Virus record (IMG/VR): IMGVR_UViG_3300033156_000660
Coordinates: 1 to 28,726 of that record
Origin: a virus
Reading direction: 5' to 3' (one strand)
DNA: 28,726 bases
A program made the position numbers and the translations under genes. Below are positions 14,469 to 22,106 of this stretch, in pieces (the first letter of the stretch is position 1; each line of letters opens with the position of its first letter). Below the pieces are notes generated by a model. The model worked only from the letters and a program-made list of their open reading frames with translations, was not told the DNA's origin and searched no databases.

Positions 14469-14482
14469 GGATGATAGGCAGC

Positions 14483-15007
14483 ATGAGAGAGCCACGCCTA
14501 GAGCTTGAACACAAAATCCTGCGCTTCCTGAAGCCATCGGGACCTTTCGCCCGGGCCTTGGCCACAGTGGATCAGCGTCCTATCGAGGAGATCAACGAGC
14601 TCCTAGGTTTCCTTAGCCCACAAGATCGAATGCGTCTGCTCAACTTGCAGATCTGGTCCATGCGCTATCACGTCTCATTGTCCTACCTGCTTCATGTGCT
14701 ACTGCAGCAGCACTTCGTCAAGCATCGAAAAACAGGCAAGCGACTCATTGGTATCCGCATCGACAGTCTGACGAGCCGCAAGGTGGAGGAGTACATTGAA
14801 GAGCGAATCATGCAGGACTTTCCTAACGGCGAGCTGGAACAGCAATACCGAGTAGAATGCGAGCAGCGCATTATACAAGGTCGACCAGAGCTGCAGGACA
14901 TTGATGACCTGGAGGGTTATGAAGATCAATTGGTTAAGCTGGAAGCACAACGGCAACGAATGCAGAAACGATTGCGACGACCTTGGCGGAACAACCCATG
15001 GCGTTAA
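14483..15007 (+). CDS. Hypothetical early protein upstream of the helicase
   Basis: The protein has 174 residues if started at ATG 14483. The in-frame ATG at 14471 would lie before the predicted transcription start. It is helical and charged, with a hydrophobic helix (SLSYLLHVLLQQHF, about 65-78) and an Arg-rich C-terminus (QRMQKRLRRPWR). I recognise no domain. It is the first gene after the strong promoter and overlaps the DnaB-like helicase gene by 10 bases. A helicase loader or other helicase partner is plausible from position alone. Confidence 0.65.
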   Translation: MREPRLELEHKILRFLKPSGPFARALATVDQRPIEEINELLGFLSPQDRMRLLNLQIWSMRYHVSLSYLLHVLLQQHFVKHRKTGKRLIGIRIDSLTSRKVEEYIEERIMQDFPNGELEQQYRVECEQRIIQGRPELQDIDDLEGYEDQLVKLEAQRQRMQKRLRRPWRNNPWR

Positions 15008-16353
15008 CGATATTTAACGACGTAGACTTCCTTGAAGCGCTGGTGGCTTTGCTTTGCCGTGATTTGAAGACACTACGCTCTTGTTCCAATTACTTGAGGC
15101 CAGATGATTTTAAACCCCTGCAGCATGATCCGACCGGAAGGAGCCGATGGATCGTTGCAGAGCGTGCTCTCGAGTACTATCAAAAGTATCAGCGTCCAAT
15201 ACAACGTTTGCTTGTATCAGACTTGATATCCTACGCCGATGAGCTTTCCCTAGGACAACGTACAGCCGAAAACTTGATCTCCTACGCCAAACGTTTACTT
15301 AAGCGGCGTCTCCCGGCTCCTGATAGCGTTGTCGACAAGGTAATCCGGTATAAGCAAGAGATCCTCCAAGCCAAGGCAATCGAAGAACTGATCCAGCTGC
15401 AAACATCAGGAAAGCTATCCAGCGACAAGTGGCTTGAAATCACCCACCGGGTCGTTGGTACGTCGTCAAGAAACGGAAGTGAGCCAATACCGTTCTTTCG
15501 TAAACTTGATGATCGGATCTACCGACGGGCCCGCCAACAGCGCTATCAAAACTGTCCGTTCTTTCTAATTGAGCCTCTTGATCGTTTGGTACATGGGATC
15601 GGTAGGGGGAATCTTGGGATGATCTTGGCTCCATACAAGCGAGGAAAGTCTCTGATGCTGTTGCATGTGGCTTTAGCGTTTACGATTCAGCATCTGAACG
15701 TCATGTTTGTTTCCATGGAAGATCCGATCGACGTAGTCGAGGACCGGTTGGATGCAATGGTAGCCAGCTTGCCCATGAAATCGTTGGCAGACCAGCCAAA
15801 ATTACTGAAGCGCAGATTTCGTCAAGTCGCTCGGCTAACGAGAGATCGTTTGCGCCTTGTAGATCTTACCGGAGAGGGAGCTACGGTAAGTCATATTGAA
15901 AGTCAGGTGCTACGAGAACGAGACAAAGGCTTTCTTACGGACGCTCTTATCATTGACTACGACGAAGAGATTTTGCCTTCGAAACGCTACGAACAGAAGC
16001 GTCTGGAGTTTTCGGACATCTACCGGGATCTCCGACGCCTTGCAGCACGACATCAAATGATCGTGTGGACGGCTTCTCAGACGCAGGCGAACACGCAGAG
16101 CCTACGAATCGTTGATGGAGACCGTACAGCAGAGGATAAATCGAAAGTACGAAAAGTGGGAATGGCAATTGGCATGGGACAAGGCGATTGGGGACCAGAT
16201 TCGATCTACCTATGGGTGGCTGCACACAAGTTTGATAGGATGAAAGTAGGCTGCAACATTATGTCTAACAAAGAACGGATGCTTATTTACGATCGCGAAC
16301 GCACCCGAAGAGCTGAGGAGCAAGCCGCATGGGAGCAAACCGACAACTCGTAA
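14998..16353 (+). CDS. DnaB-like replicative helicase
   Basis: The 451-residue protein starts at ATG 14998. The N-terminal 160 residues are helical, and the C-terminal RecA-fold ATPase contains a P-loop APYKRGKS (211-218), a glutamate in VSMEDP (about 240) where DnaB-type helicases have their catalytic Glu, Walker B ALIIDYDE (about 316-323) and IVWTASQTQ, a DnaB motif H3-like sequence. The P-loop has Ala in place of the first Gly, but the GKS core is kept. The next gene is a DnaG-like primase, overlapping by 25 bases, as expected for a helicase-primase pair. It is closest in style to gp41/DnaB-type phage helicases. Confidence 0.82.
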   Translation: MALTIFNDVDFLEALVALLCRDLKTLRSCSNYLRPDDFKPLQHDPTGRSRWIVAERALEYYQKYQRPIQRLLVSDLISYADELSLGQRTAENLISYAKRLLKRRLPAPDSVVDKVIRYKQEILQAKAIEELIQLQTSGKLSSDKWLEITHRVVGTSSRNGSEPIPFFRKLDDRIYRRARQQRYQNCPFFLIEPLDRLVHGIGRGNLGMILAPYKRGKSLMLLHVALAFTIQHLNVMFVSMEDPIDVVEDRLDAMVASLPMKSLADQPKLLKRRFRQVARLTRDRLRLVDLTGEGATVSHIESQVLRERDKGFLTDALIIDYDEEILPSKRYEQKRLEFSDIYRDLRRLAARHQMIVWTASQTQANTQSLRIVDGDRTAEDKSKVRKVGMAIGMGQGDWGPDSIYLWVAAHKFDRMKVGCNIMSNKERMLIYDRERTRRAEEQAAWEQTDNS

Positions 16354-17315
16354 ACAGTAATGCAATTGTAGAGCTGTTCGACCGGCAGGGAGTTGCCTAC
16401 CGAATGGTTGCTGCTGCCTCCGACGAGGTGTACGTTTGCTGCCCGTTTTGCTTGGAGCGTGGGGAATCGGAAGATACGCGATTTCGACTGGGAATCAACC
16501 TAAAGAGTGGTATCGGACATTGTTTCAATTGTGGTTGGGCTAGCCGTTATGCGCTACAGAAGTTCCTGAAGAAGACCATGAGCGCTCACGTACTTCAGGC
16601 TATGGCGCCGTTCATTGAAGTAACTGTTCCAGAGAAGTTCGTTAAGCCTGCTGTCGAGATTACGCTCCCATCAGATTATCAGCCACTACCTGTTAAACGT
16701 AAGCTTGATGAGCTGGAACGCCGGGCATTGAACTACCTGCTTTCTCGAGGTTTGACACGACGGCAGATTGTCAAGAATAAGATAGGCACCAGCTTAGTTG
16801 GTGAGTATGCTTTTCGAGTAATCTTTCCTAACTGGTTTCGTGGGAAGTTGCAGGGCTTTGTTGGTCGTGACTTCACCGGGAGGCAGACACGACGGTATTT
16901 GAATGCCCATGGAATGCAGAAGATCCTCTACCATTTGCCAGACAAGGTTAATAGCGTGATCTTGTTTGAAGGTATCTTTAAAGCCCTGCGTGCTGAGCGT
17001 GTCTTGCGACATGCTTGTGTAGCAATGCTAGGCAATCGGCTGACGGAGCATCAAGTTGAACTGTTACTGCAAGCCGGGTGCCGGCGTGTATACCTGTGGC
17101 CTGATCCCGACAAAGCTGGCGTCACGGGGGCATTGGAATCTGCGAAGCTTTTACATAGCTATGGGTTTAGAGTATTCATTGTCTGGCCCAGCGAGGTTGC
17201 CGACGAAGCTCCGCTTGAAAGTATCCGAGAGGCTTGGAAGAACCATAGGCGTTATGATTTGGCACATGTAACATTGGCATGGATGCTGCAGCTGTCAGCG
17301 AGGAAGTTGGCATGA
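16329..17315 (+). CDS. DnaG-like primase
   Basis: The 328-residue protein makes RNA primers. An N-terminal zinc finger has CPFC (C38, C41) and CFNC (C65, C68). The TOPRIM catalytic core has E214 in VILFEGIFKAL and D259/D261 in LWPDPDKAG. It is much shorter than bacterial DnaG (about 580) and lacks a long C-terminal helicase-binding domain. The start at ATG 16329 follows GAGGAGC inside the helicase gene. The downstream HTH gene starts in an ATGA overlap. Confidence 0.88.
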   Translation: MGANRQLVNSNAIVELFDRQGVAYRMVAAASDEVYVCCPFCLERGESEDTRFRLGINLKSGIGHCFNCGWASRYALQKFLKKTMSAHVLQAMAPFIEVTVPEKFVKPAVEITLPSDYQPLPVKRKLDELERRALNYLLSRGLTRRQIVKNKIGTSLVGEYAFRVIFPNWFRGKLQGFVGRDFTGRQTRRYLNAHGMQKILYHLPDKVNSVILFEGIFKALRAERVLRHACVAMLGNRLTEHQVELLLQAGCRRVYLWPDPDKAGVTGALESAKLLHSYGFRVFIVWPSEVADEAPLESIREAWKNHRRYDLAHVTLAWMLQLSARKLA

Positions 17316-17668
17316 GGAGACAGAGGGTCAACAAACGTACGGTCTTCAATATCGTGCGAAAGTATCATCAAGGTTACACGCAATGCCAACTGGCACAGGA
17401 GTACGGTCTTTCGCAAGCACGAATAAGTTACATTTTGCGGGACGTCCGAGTGGATGATTCCCAAACTGTTAGGAGGAAGTCTATGAAGAGTAAACGTAAT
17501 GGTAAGCGGAAGGTTAGTTGGTTGGCTAAACTGACGCCTGCACAAGTACGCAGGATTCGACAAGCTTATGCTCAAGGGACTACCATGATGAAACTTGCTG
17601 CGAGGTATGGTGTGTCGCAAGCTACCATCTCGAACATCGTGCGTTGGAAGACCTACAGGACGATTTAG
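17312..17668 (+). CDS. DNA-binding protein with two helix-turn-helix repeats
   Basis: The 118-residue basic protein has two similar HTH units. The first contains QLAQEYGLSQARISYIL (about 26-42), and the second KLAARYGVSQATISNIV near the C-terminus. The two share the pattern LAxxYGxSQAxIS and are joined by a Lys/Arg-rich linker, so the gene arose by internal duplication. Two fused recognition units suggest binding to direct repeats, and the repeats in the divergent region are obvious candidate targets. The role could be regulator or origin binder. This is inferred. Confidence 0.75.
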   Translation: MRRQRVNKRTVFNIVRKYHQGYTQCQLAQEYGLSQARISYILRDVRVDDSQTVRRKSMKSKRNGKRKVSWLAKLTPAQVRRIRQAYAQGTTMMKLAARYGVSQATISNIVRWKTYRTI

Positions 17669-17669
17669 C

Positions 17670-18587
17670 GTGAGCAATGATTTAAAACCTTTGGTGCTTG
17701 TCGATGCTACAAACCTGGCATTCCGTGCCTTGTTTGCCCATCGCAAACTTCAGAGCTCTGGTCAGCCTACAAGCATTTTGTTTGGGGTGCTGCAATCTTT
17801 GCTATCGATCCGTAAACAGGTTGGCGATCGTATCGTTTTCTGCTGGGATCATGGAGTGCCGGGCATAACAACACATCGGCGTAAGCCTTGGAGGCTACGG
17901 TACTATAAGCCTTACAAAGCGACGCGAAGGAAAGATCCTTCGGTCGTCGAGGAGTTTCGGAAGCAGGTTCCTGCGCTGCGACGAATACTCCGTCGGCTGG
18001 GCTACCAGAGCGTCGGTATTCCTGGTATGGAAGCGGATGATGTGATTGGCTTGATTACAGCCAATTCAGCCAAGCCCGTTGTAATCTGTTCATCGGATCG
18101 TGATTTCTATCAGTTGCTTCGTATCGGTGTTACGATCTTGCATCCTGGCAAGTGGCGTTTGGTAACACAATCTCAAGTAGAGCGGGAGTATGGCTTCTCC
18201 ATAACACGTTTTCCTGTGTTTCTTAGCCTGGGAGGGGATTCGTCGGACAACATCCGACCAATGCCCGGCGTCGGTCCGCGTACGGCAATTCGCATGGTAC
18301 AAGCGGGCGTACAGCCGAAGCGGAAACATCCAGAAGCTGCTTGGTTGGAGAAGTTTCCGGTTTTGGCACAACATTGGCGTGCTGTGCGTCAGACCTATAA
18401 GGTTTGCCTAATTCCTACAAGCCCTAAGGATAAACGCATTGTCGGATACCTTGACGACAAACAGGATTTTGACTACAGCGACTATCAGAGGCTTCCTGAT
18501 AACGGTAAACGGATGCAAGAGTTTTTACGATTTTGTGGAAAGTACAGCTTGCAATATTTCGTTAGCATAAGGAGACAGTTTCAGTGA
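17670..18587 (+). CDS. FEN-type 5'-3' exonuclease
   Basis: The 305-residue nuclease starts at GTG 17670, one base after the preceding stop. It has the acidic residues of PolA-N/FEN nucleases: D12 in LVDATNLAFRA, D60 in FCWDHG, GMEADDVIG (E121, D123, D124), SSDRDF (D143, D145) and GGDSSDNI (D190, D193), followed by the helix-hairpin-helix PGVGPRTA. It would remove RNA primers and flaps. The polymerase of this phage has no 5' nuclease domain, so this separate gene supplies that activity. Confidence 0.88.
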   Translation: MSNDLKPLVLVDATNLAFRALFAHRKLQSSGQPTSILFGVLQSLLSIRKQVGDRIVFCWDHGVPGITTHRRKPWRLRYYKPYKATRRKDPSVVEEFRKQVPALRRILRRLGYQSVGIPGMEADDVIGLITANSAKPVVICSSDRDFYQLLRIGVTILHPGKWRLVTQSQVEREYGFSITRFPVFLSLGGDSSDNIRPMPGVGPRTAIRMVQAGVQPKRKHPEAAWLEKFPVLAQHWRAVRQTYKVCLIPTSPKDKRIVGYLDDKQDFDYSDYQRLPDNGKRMQEFLRFCGKYSLQYFVSIRRQFQ

Positions 18588-19096
18588 CGGAAGAGTTATA
18601 TCGTAAGTATGAACGCCTGCTGTGGAACATGGTAGGCAAGTACTGGCATAAGTTCCCGTCCTACGTGCGGGACTTCATGAGCCCCGATGATCTGTTTGAG
18701 GAGCTGCTAGTTACAGTTATTCAGGCTGTCGATCGCTTCTACGATCCTGACCGCGCCATGTTGAGTACGTATATCTATAATGTGGCACGTAATCACTGTC
18801 AGTCGCTGATGATTCGCTACACTGCACAGAAGCGCAACGGCATTAAGGTGGATTCTGACAACGTGTTTCCTTGTTTGGCTACTCCTACTAAGATGGCCGA
18901 AGAGCAATGCGCCGCCGTAAGCACTTTGGAGGAGATCGTTAATGCGGGTTCCGATGAGTTACGGCAAACGGTCTCGGATTGGATTCATAAAGGAAATCGT
19001 AGAATTAGTAAACGCTGCGCTTCAGAGTTTCGCACCCTGGCGCGTCGTTGGAATTTCAACGCTGCTGATCTTGGCGTAGTTCTCAGTATGATATGA
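18584..19096 (+). CDS. Sigma-factor-like protein
   Basis: The 170-residue protein starts at GTG 18584 in a GTGA overlap, with AAGGAGAC upstream. Residues about 33-76 (DDLFEELLVTVIQAVDRFYD, then STYIYNVARNHCQSLM) resemble sigma70 region 2, which contacts the core polymerase and melts the -10 element. I see no clear region 4; the C-terminus (EFRTLARRWNFNAADLGVVL) is only faintly HTH-like. Phages such as T4 (gp55) and SPO1 (gp28) use small divergent sigma factors for late genes. A similar role in switching to structural genes fits, with moderate certainty. Confidence 0.6.
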   Translation: MTEELYRKYERLLWNMVGKYWHKFPSYVRDFMSPDDLFEELLVTVIQAVDRFYDPDRAMLSTYIYNVARNHCQSLMIRYTAQKRNGIKVDSDNVFPCLATPTKMAEEQCAAVSTLEEIVNAGSDELRQTVSDWIHKGNRRISKRCASEFRTLARRWNFNAADLGVVLSMI

Positions 19097-19413
19097 GTAC
19101 GAAACCTATCTTGAGCTGCTTGTTGTGCAAAAGGCGCTACTCAGAGGAGGATGTACGGCACGGACTTTACTGGCCGCAGACCTACATCTGTTCTCGGTGC
19201 TATGGGAGGATGCAGGCAGCTCCGTATGAGGTGTCCTGTTTTGGCAAGCCCACGGAGGTCGATATGTGTACCGGGAGGAAGCGACTAGGCTATGATTCTC
19301 GGTCCCTCGAATGCAATCGTCTATGCCCGGATCGTGACATTTGTGCGTTGGTGTTTGCTGCCATAGAAGAGGAGGAAGATACCGGTGAAAGAAGTTCCAG
19401 GATGGGTAGGTAG
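19093..19413 (+). CDS. Cysteine-rich putative zinc protein
   Basis: The 106-residue protein starts in an ATGA overlap with the sigma-like gene. Cysteines at 9 and 12 (CLLC) and at 33 and 36 (CSRC) form a likely zinc finger. Further cysteines near 49, 59, 74, 78 and 84 could form a second metal site. The end is acidic (EEEEDTGE). Its last 29 bases overlap the DpdA-like gene, so it may assist or regulate DNA modification. I do not recognise the family. Confidence 0.7.
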   Translation: MSTKPILSCLLCKRRYSEEDVRHGLYWPQTYICSRCYGRMQAAPYEVSCFGKPTEVDMCTGRKRLGYDSRSLECNRLCPDRDICALVFAAIEEEEDTGERSSRMGR

Positions 19414-20410
19414 ACGTCCGGAAGATCCCTGGCCGATTATATACCACGGCACTACCATGGGGGTGAATGCAGACAATCGAACGTTCTTTGAGGTAGGGAT
19501 TCGTTACTTTTGTTTAAGCTACTATACCTACTACGACTACTACCAGCAGCACCCTACGGGCTCGCCAGACTATAACCCATGGAGAGCACATTTGGAGGCA
19601 CTTCGGAAGATTAACGCTCGTGTGATGTTGGACTCTGGTGCCTTCAGTTTTCTGGTCATGGGGTACAACAAGAAGATACCTGAGAAGGAACTTGAGCGAT
19701 TGATTGATAGCTACCTCTATGGGCCACAACTGCCTCGGCAAAAGAAGAGCGACGGCACGCATCCATTCTCGTTTGTCGACTGGCTACACCGTTGGCCTTA
19801 TCCTTTTGACTTTTACGTTACCTTTGATTATCGAGTACATGCACCTACGGTTTATCGGGTGACCAAGATGTTAAAGAAAGCCGGACTGCATCCGGTTCCT
19901 GTTTACCATGGTGACAGCTCAATCGACTGGTTGAAACGGTATATTGATGAGGGGCATAGATTGATAGGAGTATCGAAAAGATTCTTTCTCAACGGTCCTA
20001 GAGATCGCCTATGGCATTACTATGATCAAGTGTTTCGGGTGACGGAGGCAGCGGGTGTTTACTGCCATGGGTTCGCATGTACAGGTCCGGAGATGTGGGA
20101 TTACCCTTGGCACTCAGTCGATTCGACTACCTTTCAGAAAAGTGTCGGTTTGGGCACGATTTGGTATTATGTGCCGTCCGAAGGTAAGAACGGTCTACGT
20201 AAGGTTGAGGTGGCTCGTCGTAGGAGAGGAAGACTGCCAGGGGAGCTTATAGATCAACTCCGCGAGCGGGGTTTGACGTTGGGGGATGTGCAACATAAGC
20301 GTACTGCTCGCCTTGGGTTTAGTCTAAAAGCTTTGATGGCGTTTCAGGAAGATCTGAACAAGAAGAAAGGAAGGAAAGTAGCATGGAAACAAAGGAAGAC
20401 ACTGTTTTGA
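19385..20410 (+). CDS. dpdA: DpdA-like DNA guanine transglycosylase
   Basis: DpdA enzymes belong to the tRNA-guanine transglycosylase fold and swap guanine in DNA for a 7-deazaguanine. This 341-residue protein starts at GTG 19385 after GAGGAGGAAG. It has MLDSGAFSF (D83), the counterpart of the DSGG catalytic motif, and PWHSVDSTTF with D246 as the likely nucleophile. Between them a TIM-barrel pattern is visible (DFYVTFDYR, VPVYHGD, LIGVSKR, CHGFACTGP). The short length and the SVDSTTF motif are those of phage DpdA forms rather than tRNA enzymes. FolE follows with a 28-base overlap, and QueC is on the left arm, which supports the pathway. Confidence 0.8.
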   Translation: MKEVPGWVGRRPEDPWPIIYHGTTMGVNADNRTFFEVGIRYFCLSYYTYYDYYQQHPTGSPDYNPWRAHLEALRKINARVMLDSGAFSFLVMGYNKKIPEKELERLIDSYLYGPQLPRQKKSDGTHPFSFVDWLHRWPYPFDFYVTFDYRVHAPTVYRVTKMLKKAGLHPVPVYHGDSSIDWLKRYIDEGHRLIGVSKRFFLNGPRDRLWHYYDQVFRVTEAAGVYCHGFACTGPEMWDYPWHSVDSTTFQKSVGLGTIWYYVPSEGKNGLRKVEVARRRRGRLPGELIDQLRERGLTLGDVQHKRTARLGFSLKALMAFQEDLNKKKGRKVAWKQRKTLF

Positions 20411-20994
20411 GTGCGAAGACACGTGAGAAGTTGCAGGTAGGTGTTGCGGCTCTGGTAGATGAGTTACGGGGATATGTAGATCTTGACGGATCTAACTTCG
20501 ACCATACCGCCAAGCGGGTGGTACGGATGTATGAAGAGCTCTTTGAAGGAGTAAAGCAAGATCCTGCCAAATTGCTGCAAGTTCATTTCCCTGCACAGCA
20601 CTATGATGAGCTGATTACTGTATGCAATATTGATTTCGTAAGCATGTGTGCTCATCACTTGCTACCGTTCGTTGGCTATGCACATTTTGCGTATCTGCCG
20701 GATGAAGGAGTAGTCGGACTGTCTAAAATTCCCAGGATGATACGTGCTCTGGCACGACGGCCGCAGATTCAGGAGAAGCTAACGCAGGACATCGTTAACT
20801 TGTTTCAGCGTGTCGTACGCCCGCATGGTTGCGCGGTACTGGTAGATGCTTGGCATTCCTGTGTGGCAGTACGGGGAGTACGAGAACCGCGAGCTATGAT
20901 GCGCACTACGGCATTAGCAGGAAGCTTTCAACTGAATCCGTCTTTGAAGCGCGAGTTCTTCGATACGATTGCTCTGGAGGTACGGAGGTTCTGA
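20383..20994 (+). CDS. folE: GTP cyclohydrolase I
   Basis: FolE converts GTP to dihydroneopterin triphosphate, the first step of both folate and 7-deazaguanine synthesis. The 203-residue protein has SMCAHHLLPF, with zinc ligands C89 and H92; the usual Glu between Cys and His is Ala here. GLSKIPR is at 113-119, and HSCVAVRGV carries the third zinc ligand C161. ATG 20383 follows GGAAGGAAAG. Overlap with the DpdA-like gene points to a role in making the modified base. Confidence 0.9.
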   Translation: METKEDTVLSAKTREKLQVGVAALVDELRGYVDLDGSNFDHTAKRVVRMYEELFEGVKQDPAKLLQVHFPAQHYDELITVCNIDFVSMCAHHLLPFVGYAHFAYLPDEGVVGLSKIPRMIRALARRPQIQEKLTQDIVNLFQRVVRPHGCAVLVDAWHSCVAVRGVREPRAMMRTTALAGSFQLNPSLKREFFDTIALEVRRF

Positions 20995-22106
20995 TGCTGA
21001 TTCCCATGGATGTGTTTCAGAGGGCCTACCAAGTAGCCACGTTAGTAGGTACGCATGCTGGATTGCTTTCAAGCCAGTTTATACGAATACAGCTTTTGAA
21101 GAGGGCGCTGTCTATGAATCTATCCGGACTGGTGATCAGTGAGGCAACGATACCACGTAGTGCTACCAGTTCCGAGAACGGTGATCCGGAAGAAGGAATA
21201 TGGTATGTAGATAGGAATTTGGTAGGAGGGTTTCTATCGGGACATCCGCGAGCGAAAAGCATTCGTTGCACGTTTCGTAAAGACCATATGCAACTAAGTT
21301 GTCGGCGACACCGACTACGTTTGTTGAGTACCGAGGTAACTGGTTATCAGACCTGGAAGCGCGGGAAATCGGATAAGCTGGTCAGTTTCGATAAAGGTAC
21401 CTTAGAGCGGCTCGATACTCTGGAAGCTTATGTTTCGGGAACAGCGGCTGCTGACCATCTTAACGCAATTCGTATCATAAAGGGCTATGGGGCGTTGGCG
21501 ACTAACTCGTTTGTCTTGGGCGCTATTTTGGACAAGAGCCTGAAGACTACAATGTTTGCGCCTCCTAGACTGCCTCGTATCGCGGTTATGACGGATGCTA
21601 CTAAGGTCGTAGCAAGTCGTCATGGGGCAGCTGTAGTGTTCGCAGACGGTTATGCATACCAGGAGGTCAGCGAAAATTGCTATACACAGTTTCCAGATAA
21701 ACAGTTGCGGAGTCTTATTGATGGACTGCAGCGTGGGACACCTGAAATTTGTATCCCTTTTGGTGTGTTCCATGAGGTAATCTCTCAGTTGAGCAGTTTG
21801 GTGTTTGATGTAGGAGTACGGAATACTGCAGTATTCGAATGTACCGGTACACAGTCCAAAGGCAAGGTTACCATAAAATTGCGCTTGCCGCAAGGTTCTA
21901 CAGAACGTACGTTTAAGCACACGTTGCAGCAGGATTTTCAATTACAGTGGCCGCTTCGGTGGACTCAACATTGGGTTCTTAACTTACCACGCGATGACAT
22001 CAACGAAGTAGCTTGCTACAAGACTTCTGTGGGTTCGGGTTTTGTGGCAGCGACTTCCGATGGAAAGCGGTCCTATGTATTGCTGGTGGCTGGTATTGAA
22101 ACATGA
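20994..22106 (+). CDS. Probable sliding clamp
   Basis: The 370-residue protein starts at ATG 20994 in a TGATG overlap with folE, with GGAGGT nearby. It has no enzyme motif. It is rich in beta strands (CRRHRLRLLSTEV, SFVLGAILD, GKVTIKLRLP) and ends GKRSYVLLVAGIET, which recalls the C-terminal strand of beta clamps. The length equals that of bacterial DnaN, and the gene lies directly before the polymerase. A clamp loader is encoded on the left arm, so a clamp should exist. The assignment rests on context and strand pattern rather than a recognised motif. Confidence 0.72.
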   Translation: MLIPMDVFQRAYQVATLVGTHAGLLSSQFIRIQLLKRALSMNLSGLVISEATIPRSATSSENGDPEEGIWYVDRNLVGGFLSGHPRAKSIRCTFRKDHMQLSCRRHRLRLLSTEVTGYQTWKRGKSDKLVSFDKGTLERLDTLEAYVSGTAAADHLNAIRIIKGYGALATNSFVLGAILDKSLKTTMFAPPRLPRIAVMTDATKVVASRHGAAVVFADGYAYQEVSENCYTQFPDKQLRSLIDGLQRGTPEICIPFGVFHEVISQLSSLVFDVGVRNTAVFECTGTQSKGKVTIKLRLPQGSTERTFKHTLQQDFQLQWPLRWTQHWVLNLPRDDINEVACYKTSVGSGFVAATSDGKRSYVLLVAGIET

